Below are positions 46,801 to 59,320 of a stretch of DNA of 64,000 bases, one piece after another. The notes under the pieces are model-generated. The model was not told where the DNA came from and did not search any database. It saw nothing but the letters and a program-made list of their open reading frames with translations. Positions within the stretch are counted from its first letter, which is position 1. Each line of letters begins with the position of its first letter. The translations under genes were made by a program, and so were the position numbers. The DNA comes from Pleurotus djamor (taxonomy: Eukaryota > Basidiomycota > Agaricomycetes > Agaricales > Pleurotaceae). The stretch lies in the NCBI GenBank assembly GCA_029747585.1, contig JAPEVF010000095.1, positions 1 through 64,000 of the forward strand, given 5' to 3'.

Positions 46801-48036
46801 TTCATAGAATCGCAAGTTGCGATACATGATTCAACTGTCAAACCAGTATTGACGGGGGCTTCGAACCCAAAGATGCGACCGTGGGCGTTGTCACTATTTT
46901 AAGCGTTAGAATGCAGCCTCGGCGGCGAAGTTATTCAACTTACACAAAGCAGCCAGAGTAGTGCCACTCTCCTGGAAGTCCATCAGTCACAGGGAACACA
47001 GGAGCTCCGCCGCCACCACCTCCCCCTCCTCCGGCCCCTGGTGTCTCAGGGGGTGGGAGGCCAGTATGGTCGGTAAGGTTGTATGCAGAAAGACGATTGG
47101 GACCACCACAAAGTTCAGAGCTATTTCCAGCGCAGACCATTCCGCAGTCACCGACGGGGGCGCTAGTTCCGCCACCATTAGCAAAGGCCAGGCCACAATC
47201 TTAATNAAAAAAAAGAAACGCATTTTAGAGCGAAAATAAGGTAATTAGGTATGTTAAACTCACAGCATTCGCGAGAGAACTCCATTCCGGCGAGGGGGAA
47301 GCCTGCGTGGAAGCAAGAGTCTGTGCATAATTCGGCGGACATGTCGTCACTTTGAGGCATGGCCACGGTGAGCGCTCGCCCGCCATCGCCTTCGATTACG
47401 CATCCAATGGCACTCCAATTTCCAACTTGCGGTACGATTTGTGGGGGAGGAGGAGGTTGTTTACCACTCCAGAAGAGATTGAGTCGACCGCCGGCGCCAC
47501 ATGCTTCCTTGGCATTACCGGAGCAAGGGGTATTACAGTCGGAGAAAGTTGTGTTCGTACCACCATTCCCGATAAAGTTGGCACAGTCTAAAAAGGAAGC
47601 ATAAAACCGGGTCATGATCAGGGCCTTTCTTGAGTAAAAGGGTGAAAAGTATGTGAGCTTACAGCACTCTTGGCCGAATTCAGTACCAGCGAAGACGAAT
47701 GAACCAGAGTCACAGAAGGCAATGCAATTTTCGATAGTCATGTTATCAGGACTAGTGAACGCAGTAGACGCGAGAGAACGCGCTCCAGGATTGTCTGTGA
47801 AGCATCCTTGCGATGTCCAATTCGCAGGGAGCTTAGAAGGTATGGTTTGGCGACGGTGATGCGACGTGTGTACAAAAGAGTGGAGATGGTTGTTTGATCC
47901 AGAAGCGACAGAGCACTAGAGAAAGAACAAAGCGGGCACTCAGCGGCACGTCCCTTACTGGAGAGAAACGGACGTGACTTACAGAAATGAGAGAAAGAGT
48001 AGCCAAGGCCACACCAAGGCCTTTGGAGAGAGGCAT
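43858..48036 (-). CDS. Copper radical oxidase (glyoxal oxidase type, AA5_1) with four N-terminal WSC domains
   Basis: Secreted copper radical oxidase, which oxidises small aldehydes and makes hydrogen peroxide. The start [18 protein letters not shown] is a signal peptide. Four WSC carbohydrate-binding domains follow (about 47850-46060), each with the Cys pattern and a segment of the type GMEFxxEC; a poly-Gly/Pro linker lies after the second. The catalytic domain shows the Cys of the Tyr-Cys cofactor ([17 protein letters not shown]), copper ligands in [35 protein letters not shown] and [20 protein letters not shown], and ends [14 protein letters not shown]. The layout matches the Phanerochaete CRO3/4/5 group. 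There are many introns; each WSC domain carries one phase-1 intron at the same codon. The N at 47206 is in an intron. Confidence 0.92.
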
Positions 48037-49867
48037 TGGAGAAAAGGCAGTCGAATGTACTCCACGGAGCTCCCAAAGAGTGAAGCGTCCTTTATACGCG
48101 ATCCGGAATGAGGGTAAGGAGAAATGGTTAATCAAGCTGGATCGGAAGAAGTTAAGTCCAGGCTCGTAAGATTCGGGCGAAGACTTAAAGTTNGGGGGGG
48201 ATGGATGTCGATGCCTTGATGGACTAAAGCCGAGAAACGTCCCGAACGAAAATTTTTGTGCTTGCATTGCAGGCGTACCTAATCTCAGTTCAGAACTGCA
48301 ATCGAACCGACCAATCCTATAACGGAGACACATTGTAATCAGAGACTTGCCGACTTAACCACCCGGGACTGTCGCATCTTAAATTTAATTCGTACCTATT
48401 CATAAATGGCTCTTGACTTGAGGGGGACAGTTTGACGTGTAGGAATGGACCGAAAGAACGACTATCTGACCTAGATCGACAGTTTGTCCAGCTCAAATTA
48501 GATTTCTGTCCAAATGGACACATCAGCGAAACGCGATATCTTTGTTGATGATCAGGTCTGGGGGTGGTGGATGTGGCAACCTTGAACATTGCTAACAGCG
48601 TTCGCGACAGAGATGTCCATGTCAGTCGTTGTTTTTCTAGTCGACGACGTCGGGGTGTACTGTGACAGCAGAATTCTGGTATGATGAATCGATGAACGAA
48701 GTACAAAGCTAAGGTCGTTACACATGGCACTCACGCGCTTCTTAGCAGACCCCTTGAGGCGAGGCACGAAGGGACCAAATAGCGGTTTATGACATCGCTA
48801 AACCCGCGCGGTGAGTGGACGATGCAAGGTCGTGGGAGGGCGAGTATGGTTCTTGTGCGAAACGGGGACGGGGAAGCCTGATGAGACCCCTTGAAGCCGG
48901 AACGGTGAATCAAAGCCGAAGACAGAAGATGTGAGCCCATATTCAATTGCAGGACGGCAGCGCTGCGGCATCTTATCGTCGCTTATGCCACTCAGAGCAC
49001 GTATGTCAAGCGGGCGATGAGCTAGCTCTCGAGACGGACCGTAGCGCTATACAAAGACAGCAAGTTGGCACCAGATGACCGGTGTTTGGGGGAGCGAAAA
49101 AGGTGCCAGCAAGACGAGTTATTTTCAAAGATGAAAGACTTTCGTCCGTCCCGAAGGCAAACCATGCCCCCTCGCCGTTGATCGGGTGTGTACGTTGTAC
49201 GAAACCTTTTGCAGCTTCGTGTACCTCTCTGCAGCCACTATCAGAGGGACTAGGCTGGGCTAAAAACATTAGACGGGGTGACATCGCGAGAAGAGAAAGT
49301 TGAAAGTGCCTGGCCAGCGCAGACTTGGACGTTTGCTCGAGCGGTGTTGATGATTTTCCGGGTCATTTCATGGCAGAATCTAAAGTTGTCATGTGGATGC
49401 TCTGAGCTAAGTGAGAGAGGCCATCAGCTCTGGCGTTCGTGGACTGTAGTGTTTGTCGCTGTTTACTTGCGAGCCTACAACCAAATTCCGGCCAAACAAA
49501 CTTCGCGTCCACTCTTCCCCCGACCAACGACCAGGCTGCGAGCCCAGCCTTCCCAATATTGAGTTGTCTGCCATTGAAACGGTGAAAGGATAGCGTGCTG
49601 CTCAATAGTCAAAGCCATACAATCGCAGTAGAGTTTCAACCACATTCGTACCTTGAAACGCGGTCGGACTCATAGCCGTGAAGTCACTCCGCTCGTCGGA
49701 TTCTGAACCTTTGAGCCAGTTTTTCATCCTCCTCCTGTGCGCGTAAGTCAAACTTTCTTTTTGAACTTTATTTCCACCTCCTCGTCATCACTTGCTTACT
49801 TACCACTTATTGTGTAATATTCCTGCACGTTGTCGACGCCGATGATGCAGTCGAGCAACCCTCGCCA
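48037..49867. other. Divergent intergenic region
   Basis: About 1.8 kb between two divergently transcribed genes, the WSC-oxidase (-) and the WOPR regulator (+). Probably both promoters. One isolated N is at 48193. No convincing gene or RNA is seen. Confidence 0.45.
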
Positions 49868-51295
49868 ATGTCGCAGCACCCCCAGCAATCCGCAGCCTGG
49901 ACAGAACCACCATGGTCAGGATGGATAGAGACGACAGGCGATGCCCTGCTCATCCTCGAGGCCGCCCGACGAGGCATCATTCCACGCGTAACTCGGCGGC
50001 TCGTAGATTCGGAAAGAAAAATGATAACCTCGGGATCCGTGTTCGTTTTTGACGAAGACGAGAGCGGAATCAAACGTTGGACTGATGGCTTCTTCTGGAG
50101 TCCAAGTCGCATCCTCGGAAATTTCCTGCTATACCGTGAGACGGAGAAGAAGGGGACAGCCCACAAAGTGCGAGGCGATCCCCAAGACATTGTTGATCAA
50201 TCCCAGTACAACATCGAAGGGGTCAAGGTCGAGGGACAAACGTTGAGCCGACCAAAGTCTGATGTGACCAACATGGTTGTTGACAGGCAACGGGAAAGAA
50301 CGCTAGTTGGCAGCCTAACCAACACCTACAAATTCAAACCCAATGGCTTGATGAAGAAAGTGAGCTACCAACTTTGGTCTCCGGCCCTTTCGCTCATGGC
50401 CCCCTTNTAGACTTTTTCGTTGACCATTGGAGGAGTGGCACAGCACTTGATATCATACTACAGAGTGGATGACGTTGAAAATGGACGTCTGCGTTCGCCA
50501 TCATCATTGCCTGAACTTGCATCTTTGGACATCAGCCCAGAGTATCTCGAGCGAACTCACTTCCGGATCGCCCCAAAGGTCGAGATTGGCATTGATGGAG
50601 TACCAAGGTATCGGGGTGAAGCTGATGACATCGAGACGACTCCTCAGCCACTCAGTGCACCATTGTCTTCGGGAGTTCCCCTTCTGACAGACGGTCGAGT
50701 GGCCGAGGGTGCCTCCTCGATGAAGAGGAACAAGCGCTATGACCCATACGGCTCGCCACCCCCAAAACGCCCTCGCAAACCCGCCAAAGGGACTGAGTCT
50801 CCCGATGAAGATCAACTTGCAGAACCGCAACCATCCAGTTCGACAGCTTCTTCCTCNTCTCAGCCCATTGCACCCGCNCCAGCNCCNCCAACAGTCCCAG
50901 AGGCTCATATATCACATCCTTACCCNATGCATGGATATTACCCGGTTCCACCTGCCTATGCAATCCCACCGATGTATCCCTCTGGTGTCTATCCTACGTC
51001 AGCTCCGCCGGGCAATTCTAATTCCTCGTCTGGTCCGACACATCCAGCGTCCCAGTTCACTTATCCTTCAGCTTATCCTCCACCTCCCGACCCTTCGATG
51101 AACCCTTATTATCACTACCATCCACATTCCCAGCCCGGTCCTTATGCGGGNTTCCCTGTTCCNTGGCCTTATGGACCTTATGCAGGCCACGCAATGCCTG
51201 TCCAACAGCCAGGTGCTAGNGGNCATGCCNCCGATCCACAGAANAAAGCNTTGGAGTCGTATTCAGGAAATTCACGTTCTGGAAATGCCTCGTAG
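49868..51295 (+). CDS. WOPR (Gti1/Pac2 family) transcriptional regulator
   Basis: Fungal-specific DNA-binding regulator of morphology and development; relatives include Candida Wor1, Histoplasma Ryp1 and fission yeast Pac2 and Gti1. Exons are 49868-50359 and 50411-51295. The first WOPR box shows WSGWIETTGDALLILEAAR, GSVFVFDEDESGIKRWTDG and SRILGNFLLYRE; the second shows LMKKTFSLTIGG and QHLISYYRVDDVENGRL. A nuclear-localisation-like cluster (KRNKRYDPYGSPPPKRPRKP) follows, then a long Pro/Tyr/Ser-rich low-complexity tail typical of this family. A dozen or so N after 50860 blur single residues in the tail but do not disturb the frame, so the stop at 51293-51295 is plausible. Target genes cannot be inferred. 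Which paralogue (Wor1-like or Pac2-like) is unclear. Confidence 0.9.
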
Positions 51296-51421
51296 CTNCA
51301 TCGCTTGATATGCCCNCCCGCCNCNTTCGTTCATCCGTTCAGTGTTGTNTCCTCTCGCTTTCGGGCTTGTATCCTATACCGTTTGTTTGGGACTTCGTCG
51401 CGCTTTTTGGTCACCCTTCTC

Positions 51422-51912
51422 NNNNNNNNNNNNNNNNNNNNNNNNNNNNNNNNNNNNNNNNNNNNNNNNNNNNNNNNNNNNNNNNNNNNNNNNNNNNNNN
51501 NNNNNNNNNNNNNNNNNNNNNNNNNNNNNNNNNNNNNNNNNNNNNNNNNNNNNNNNNNNNNNNNNNNNNNNNNNNNNNNNNNNNNNNNNNNNNNNNNNNN
51601 NNNNNNNNNNNNNNNNNNNNNNNNNNNNNNNNNNNNNNNNNNNNNNNNNNNNNNNNNNNNNNNNNNNNNNNNNNNNNNNNNNNNNNNNNNNNNNNNNNNN
51701 NNNNNNNNNNNNNNNNNNNNNNNNNNNNNNNNNNNNNNNNNNNNNNNNNNNNNNNNNNNNNNNNNNNNNNNNNNNNNNNNNNNNNNNNNNNNNNNNNNNN
51801 NNNNNNNNNNNNNNNNNNNNNNNNNNNNNNNNNNNNNNNNNNNNNNNNNNNNNNNNNNNNNNNNNNNNNNNNNNNNNNNNNNNNNNNNNNNNNNNNNNNN
51901 NNNNNNNNNNNN
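51422..51912. other. Assembly gap
   Basis: A run of 491 N. Scattered N on both sides (about 50858-51355 and 51963-52235) show low-quality consensus. The true gap size is unknown, and the 5' end of the PLC gene may lie in it. Confidence 0.99.
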
Positions 51913-52054
51913 AACCTATACGCTTGCACTGGCCCCTTGTTCGCCCCCTATTTCGAAGCCTGNTTGNCACCNGANCNNCTNNCNTNTNGGCTTCTTACTT
52001 CCAAGGACAAGCTGCAACTGCGCACCCTGACATCATAAGTCTCATCCTACAGAA

Positions 52055-53797
52055 ATGCCCGAAGAAACGCAAGATTCCGAATGGAAAGACCAGATATCNA
52101 GCTTGTTTCAGATTGAAACATCCCACAATTTCTATCCTGTTGACGTGAAGTCTCCTCCTCGAATTAATCCTGATATCGCCCAGTGGATTGTTGAAGCAAG
52201 AGAGGTTACTCGTCTTGTATCGTCTATTCATGAATNGAAAGCTGAGGCAGCATAGACAGTAGAAGACGTATTGAAGCGTCCGATCATTGCACCACCTCCC
52301 GTTCCGGACAACTATCCTCTGGTTGACTACTTCATCTCGTAAGTACACACGCCCAAATCGTATTATTCCGTCATCTTATCAAGAGTCCCATCAGCTCCTC
52401 GCACAATACCTACCTTCTTTCCCGCCAACTCGTAGGACGCGCTTCCGCAGCATGCTACAGNCATGTCTTGTCGCGTAATGGTCGATGCGTCGAGATCGAC
52501 GTGTGGCCGTCCTCCGATGGTCCCATAGTCACACATGGTTATACCCTCAGCAAGAGTATAACTTTTCATAGCGTCTGCGTAGCCATTGGTGAATCCGTGC
52601 AGCCAACCGATTGGCCGACTATGGTTAGTTTGGAGTGTCATGTTCCTGTTGATGGACAGCAGGAACTAGTGGATATTATGGTTGAGACGTGGGGAGAGAA
52701 ACTTGTACGGACTCAGCTTGAAGGTATTGAAGATGGTAAAGTATCTCCGGCTGACCTTCGTGGAAGAATCGTCGTGATGGTAAGCATGTTCGCTCTTATT
52801 CTTGTCAGATTCAAGATATTTACCGTTGATTATAGGTCGAGTTTTACCCTTCTGGAGAGCCAGATGACGGAGCGGATACTTCGTCCGACTCAGACTCTGA
52901 AGGCGAAGACAAAGCTTCTGCGCCTCCAAAGCACACCCGAATCACAGAATCCCTAGCAGCTCTCGGTTTCTACTGTCGCAGCATGAAACCCTCCGAAGGC
53001 TGGGTCCACCAATCCCTCCTCACCCCCGAATTCCCCAAACACATAATGATCAATATCTCAGAGTCCGCGATCTCCTCACTAGTGCCCAGATTCATTGGTC
53101 CTCTGATCTCTCATGCACACCGAAATTTGAGACGTGTGTACCCTCGTGGTACCAGAATAGGGTCGAGCAACCCCGATCCAGTCAAGTTTTGGAGAGATGG
53201 GTCGCAGGTTGTTAGTTTGAATTGGCAGAGCTATGATAAAGGGGTGCAGATGAATGAAGCTATGTTTATTGGAACGCCTGGTTGGGTGGCCAAACCTACG
53301 CGTTACATGGGATGGGTCTCCGCCCAGCAGAGGAAATTCTCATTGGGATGTTCGGTCGTTGGAATTAGTGGTCGTAAGTGTTTCTGTCCCCAACAATCCG
53401 CGTTTCGTTGTCTCATACGTACCCAGTCCCCGCACCATCAGAGACCGACGACGGTCGAACATTTTCAGTCTATCTCAAAGCACACCTTTTCCATCGCCAG
53501 AAAGACCAGAAATGGAAATCGAAGAGCATCAAGGCGACAGCGAATGGCGTTGATGGCGCTGACGTCTTATGGAAAGATCGCTTTGATTGGTCGTTCGAGG
53601 AGGACGAATTGGCATTTTTGAGGCTTGCTGTCTATCACGATAAATTCGCTAAAGACAGCAAGATCGTGCTCTTCTGTGCCAAATTGGATCATATCCAGCA
53701 GGGATGGCGCTTCATCCGTATGATGGATACTCAAGGTAAAAACTCGGGGGCTTTACTGCTTGTGAATTTCAAGATCACGACGACGGTGGAAGGATGA
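52055..53797 (+). CDS. PLC1: Phosphoinositide-specific phospholipase C
   Basis: Cleaves phosphatidylinositol 4,5-bisphosphate to IP3 and diacylglycerol at membranes. The X domain is clear: [17 protein letters not shown] with the first catalytic His (formed across an intron at about 52339-52399), [22 protein letters not shown] with the second, and [14 protein letters not shown]. The Y domain includes [50 protein letters not shown] and [12 protein letters not shown]2-like region ([36 protein letters not shown]) ends at 53797. The N-terminus ([13 protein letters not shown]) is uncertain, as an acceptor-like CTACAG lies just before it. An in-frame TAG at about 52252-52254 follows a segment with an N at 52235; it lies between two well-read coding stretches, so a base error in this poor region is likelier than a true stop. 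Confidence 0.85.
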
Positions 53798-54193
53798 TCA
53801 ACGATAATTCTATCAAGAGTGTGCATGTAGATACGCAGGGGCTTGGCCAACAAACAGGCATGGTATGTATTATAGTACTCTATGAGGGTGACAGTGGTCG
53901 TGTAGTAAACGAATGGACGTACTAATAGTACAATAAGAGTTACTAGGTATAATTGAACATCGAAGCAAGCGAGAAGACCCATATCCCAAAAACGACGCAG
54001 AGAGAAATAGCAAGATAAGAAAAAACATATCGCGTCAAAGTCCGGAAGAGAATACACTGGGGGTAGAGGCATTCATTCATAGCAATAGAGAAGATGTGTC
54101 CATGAGTGATCGGGCTCATCAACGCTTAGCATTGTTGCCACATTTTAACGGAATCACTAGAGGAAAACGAGTCAGCGTAAGTTACAATAGGGT

Positions 54194-56497
54194 TCAAGAT
54201 GATGATGCGTACATCACAAAGGCACGGTCATCATCGCTTTCAGGCCACGTAGGGAGCCATTCATCTTGCGCTAGAGCAAACTGACGCATCGCGGCTAGAA
54301 CCGATAGTCAAAATTAATGTAATGGTACACATCATTTCAGACTTACTCTGCGATCCATCCAACCACGGTTTCTGGCCTTGATTATCGGGGAACCAGCCGT
54401 TAGTACCACCGACGGCAACGTTAAGAATGAGGTAGAATTCTAGCCAGAGCGAGGATAAATCAATGAAGCAACCCTTCGCAAGGCTTTTGAACAGATGGAC
54501 TCACTCTGATCGAAAGGGGCCGCTTTTGTCCCGTTAACCCAGGGATTCTTGAGGACGATCGTGGATGAACCATTTTGTACGACCGGAGGGAAATCGCCTC
54601 GCTCGAAGAAAGGTACATTAATAACTAGATCAAGCATGTGGTGCAGGCGAGAGTCGACGGAGAGTCGCCTATCAGAATGCGTTCATTATATCAGCATCTA
54701 GGAACGAAAGAGAAGAATGTCACATACATGAAATCTTCGGTCCACTCAAAGGTGTACGTATGGAAGTCTTGGTTATACGACCTGAACCTGTTCTTGGCCC
54801 ATCCGTAGGTCTTCCAAACACCATTAAGCCATGTGAAGGGGCCCCAGTTGAGCGAAGAGCGGACATAATTCCTTCCTCTGGACGAAAAAGTCAGAGGGCG
54901 CGCTTTCCCCTAAAAACGGGTAAACCTACTGGCTAGGATAGGAAGGGTCATTGCCACGGGCTTCCATTATATCAATTTCACCTGGGAGGAGGTGAGGTCT
55001 GGGCGTGGTGGGGCAAGTAATCAAAGAGGAACGTACCACTCAAAGGCCATGGTCCGTAGACGCTGTCGACGGGAAGCATCCATATAGCCGGCCACATCTA
55101 AGGAAGCAAGTCTCGGTCAACACCCACGCCCGCTTTTCCGGGCGTATGGAAATTAAACTTACCCAATCACTAAGTTAAACGTTATTTCGTCAGCTTATCA
55201 TACAAGATTTCGGCTCAGGAAAAGCCACAGAATAAGAACTCACCCCGTTGGTATTTTAGCACGAACCTCAACCTTTCCGTACCTAATACTGGCGCTGTTC
55301 CTCGTGCTCAACCGCGCACTTTGGATGGGGTTGATGATCTTGCCATTGGTGCTGTTGCTCACCGCAGAGCAAGCTCTGAGATAGCCTTCCTGATCGAACG
55401 GCGTATCGAGACCGATAGCACTAGCGTTGATAGTCTTCGCATCCTTCGGGTCGGTGATGCTTGATGCAGTGTAAGACCATCCCCGGGTAATGTTGAATGT
55501 GCAGTCGGTGATGTTGTAAACATGGTTGTCGAAAAGAGCATCGCGACCAATTTCATCGGACGTGAGGGTAGGGAGGATATACAACTTTCCATCTCGGACG
55601 AAGGAATTCTTCGAGGACGCAGTAGCCATGTCAAATTCCCCATTTCTGTAAGGTTGAAAATCAGAGAGGGTCAAACCAAGATCATGTAGAAAAAACTCAC
55701 CCGAAGCCGCTCATGTCCACTTCGCGGAAGAAGAGACCATCATCACCAAAGATGCCTTCTTCGCCGTTGGAAAAGTCTTCGTCGACAACTGGACAGAGGT
55801 TACCAGGCATGAGCCGTACACTGTTAAAGTCGAAGTAGACTCGGACGATACTCGCGCCGACACCGATAAGGATCATAGCGTACGTAACAATGTACGCTAT
55901 TCTTGAGTATGGATCCTTCGATTCCAACCAAGGTTTCACGGGCGGCACGCCCTCGGTCAACATCGTGGACTTGGGTCGTTCCTTCTTGATCTTGGGGACT
56001 GGATTGATATTGCCATATATGGTAAGGGGGCGAACAGGTGGAGAGGTAAAGGCTTCTCGGAGACGAGCTGAGGATGGTCTCGAACCAATGTCACCCGTGT
56101 TCGGGCGACTGGCAAAGGAAGATGTTCTAGGGAGATCCGATGTGCTCGCCGTGAGAGAGGAATGTCCACTTCTGGGCGTCCCTTCGGGAAAAGGGTACTG
56201 TATTTGTGAGTGCGGTCCAGGGATGCCGGAGTGATCTGGGCTGCTGAAGCTACGAACACTGGCTGGAGGAGAGAAAGGATTGATAGCAGCCGCATTGAAA
56301 GTGAGGCTTCGAGGCGTGACGGGGGGAGAGTCTACGGAGGAGGCCGCAGCCGATGTGTGCGATTGAGTACGTCCATGCTTGGAAGATGCTTTGGACTCGT
56401 TGTCACTGTCAGAAGCATTGTCCAAGCTGGCACCTATTGGGCGCGGAGGTGCGAGCGACGATGATTGGGCTGTCGCGGGACGCGATGAGGACGACAT
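54194..56497 (-). CDS. KRE6: Kre6/Skn1-type beta-glucan synthesis protein (GH16)
   Basis: Type II membrane protein needed for beta-1,6-glucan assembly in the fungal wall. The start ATG at 56497 opens a long Ser/Pro-rich cytoplasmic tail (MSSSSRPATAQSSSLAPPRP). A membrane helix follows (IAYIVTYAMILIGVGASIV, about 55895-55840), then the luminal GH16-like domain: VDEDFSNGEEGIFGDD, REVDMSGFGNGEFDMATAS, YGKVEVRAKIPTGDWMWPA and the catalytic motif GEIDIMEARGND, then SSLNWGPFTWLNGVWKT, FYLILNVAVGGTNGWF and the end EWLPTWPESDDDRAF. Many short introns. The last residues (VMYASSS) differ from the VDSVKMW-like end I expect in the family, so the final exon may be altered or mis-modelled. Fungal Kre6 proteins are close relatives of glucanases, but enzymatic activity of this member is not assured. 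Confidence 0.92.
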
Positions 56498-57927
56498 GGT
56501 AATGAGAGGACGGGACTGAACCTGAAGTTGGGGGGAGCTGCCAACGGGAAGTTTATAAGGAGATTGTAGTGTAGGGGGTGGATCCCTCAAATCGAGTACC
56601 TGGCTTCGAGGATGCTCATTGGAACATCTGGCGATTACGGTGCTTCGTTTTGGGAAGGAGAGTTCCCATCCGCGAAATCTTGGCTAACGCACAGCCTCCC
56701 ACTAACGCCGACGCGGATTCAAATAAGCATGTAATGGACGGACGTTTAATTGACATGCTGCCGGTACACAGGTCCATATTCAATATACGAGTTCAGATGT
56801 GTCGCGAGAAAAAACCCACCTTGGGGCCTAGAATCGAGACCAACATGTTGTTTCGACATAGGCGACTTGATGGGAACGAACATGTCGATCAACCACTGCC
56901 GTCCAGCTGTCAATGGCGCCGTGGTTTCTCGAAGCAGGCGGATGCACTTGCCTGGAAACCAGTGGAGTCGATTCACGACTGCTCAACACTTAGTTGAAGT
57001 TGAAGTAATAATTGTGGTGCAACTCACTCACTATGCGTCAAGCAATACGTTTAATGAACAATTACTGGTGTAATTGTTCGACCAAAGGGCCTAGGTCAAG
57101 CCCGTTGATGAGATTGCGATAGACAGAACTAACGAAACGGTTGTACCGCATGTTTTCACAGGACATGGACATCACGTCGAGGCACCGCAAATGTGTATGC
57201 TTCGCGGCGTTCCTCCGAATGTTAGAGAGATAGAAGCTACTTTGAGGGCTAGATTCAGGGCGCAATCCATACTGGCGGATTTCCTGGGATCCTACTTGCG
57301 TGAGTATGCAGCTGGCCATCCTGGATTCAAAGCGTTCTCCGATGGGTCCTGGTGGTGGTAAGAAGACAACCTGCAAGTGAGTCGATTGACTGTGAGAACT
57401 CCCCCTGAAAGAGTTCAGTGATTGCCACCGTCAACTTGAACTGGTTGAGTTTCATCCTAGTGAGCCGTATACTCCTAAAACTGATTTTACAAGAACCTAA
57501 CTCATCGGCTCGAATGGAAGTTATTCTACGTTTAGCGGGAAGACGCGAATTTGCTACACACACGCACATGTTCCTCCGCTTTCGACTCTTTTCAGATCGC
57601 CAACACGTATGTGCGTTCTCATGCAAGCAATGAAGAACGTTCGGTACCGTGGTTTAGAGCCCTGGAAGGCCCGATGAGAAAACTCACTGTCATGTAGGAA
57701 AGTCCATGCAGGACGCAAAATTTCCACATTCAAGGCACAAGTCGCTTAGGGGGGGGGGGGAACCCGTTGTATTTGTTCTTCTTTCATTATCGCCTTTACC
57801 GAGCGAGCTTCGACGTCAGATAGCTCCGTCAACAACTCATCGACATCCTTGAAGCCCCCTGGGGTGCCTAGAGAACTGTTCTGATAGTTCCCTCCATGCA
57901 GAGAGAAGGCAGGTACGTTCTGTCACA
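56498..57927. other. Region upstream of KRE6 without a clear gene
   Basis: The KRE6 promoter lies here. A minus-strand frame at 57062-57376 reads smoothly for 104 codons (SSVYRNLINGLDLGPLVEQL) but matches no family I know. A poly-G run of about 12 bases lies near 57751. Confidence 0.35.
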
Positions 57928-59320
57928 ATGATGTCCTTTATCTATTCTCCCAGCTCCGTTCAAGTCCGCACAGTCATCGCAGCCATAGTGACCATCGGCG
58001 AGGATGAACTTTTCAACCTGTCTTTTTATGTTGGTCGTCACCTAACCCTAGAACCTTTGGAACAATGGGCAGCGGTCAAATCGCTAATCCCGCCTGAATG
58101 TGCCCTTATCACGCAGAGGGTGTCAAATGTTTTCTACACAAAGGTACGCTGATCGCATTACTTCCCTCCGTCCGCAACATGTAGACCACCCGCGTGGTCG
58201 TGACGATCTCCGAGGTTTTGGTATATCCAGAATGAGATTCCGCTTTGCTCAGGTTCAGGATGCCACCTCCGTCATAACGCCTCTTTGAGAGACAAAGGCC
58301 CTTGTCAATGCCTCACCCGAAAAACCTTGCCCTGCATTCCCCACTGCCCTTCAATGCCATGTCCGGAGACAAGATGGAGATAACGCACAAATCCAGAAGG
58401 AGGTTTATGATTTTCTTCGCGATCCTTATGTTTCCAGAAATAGATCAAGTGTTCAGGACGGCCTGCATCGCGTCGGGCCACTGCATATGCGTATACAAAG
58501 GAAGGAGGGCCCGTGTTCGGATCCTCAGCGTTTCATAACGTGGGTTCCATTCATCCCGTGAAAGTGTGTGATGATTGATCCACCGACGTTCTGAACACAG
58601 GAGTACTGGTCTTTATGGCATCCTTTTGATCTATGTTGGTTCCGCCGAACCATGTTACGCAAAGATGCCCCCTAAAAGGTGCCCACCATCGACTGCACTC
58701 CTTCTGATATCGAAGAGATGCCTCTCTTCTTGATAATGTCAATAGGATTGCATATCTGGAACCTTCTGCATGTCATCATGTATGTCGTTCGCGAGGAGTT
58801 GCTTATCTGCAGTCTCAAAATACTCTCGCCCACAGGACAGTTCATGTCGCCTGAAATTACATGGCAATACACTGTCGTCACCACCCTCGCCCTATTGAAC
58901 TCGCCGATATTCAAGGTTTCATTTATCTGTTCACCTTCATTCAAATACTCTCATGCCCCCTCCCCCCTCCGTGGTCGCCTTATTTGACAGTGGCCGCACA
59001 CAGCGTCATGTTTAAGGTTCTTTCCAGCACACCGACGAGCCCACCATCATTCTCAGTCCGATGTGCTTTCGATCGTTCTAGGAAATTTCACAGCTTATCT
59101 ATGTTCTCTTATCGTGGCCTCCGCTTTCCTCCCGATACACACCGATGCGTCGAGCATTTTTCAATCCTCGGGCGTTAGATTCATTGAAGTAACTTCTCCC
59201 CCTGGATTGCCGTCTATCAAGCATGTAATGTGCCTTGGACCAACTGACAACCTGGCCCAGCTAAAGTTTCTACCTCATAGGAAGCTTAGGATAACACCTC
59301 CGTTCTGTCTTATCTGATGT
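57928..59320 (+). other. Unresolved, possibly decayed coding region
   Basis: Several plus-strand stretches look coding but do not join into one gene: 57928-58142 (IGEDELFNLSFYVGRHLTLE), about 58390-58560 in another frame (VYDFLRDPYVSRNRSSVQDG), 58679-58987 with a hydrophobic helix (IGLHIWNLLHVIMYVV), and 59063-59317. Stops and frame changes separate them. I do not recognise the family. It may be an old pseudogene, or a lineage-specific gene with introns I could not place. Confidence 0.3.

Noticed and set aside
51305..52148. Long open frames of about 200-270 codons on both strands
   Set aside because: They exist only because the run of N contains no stops.
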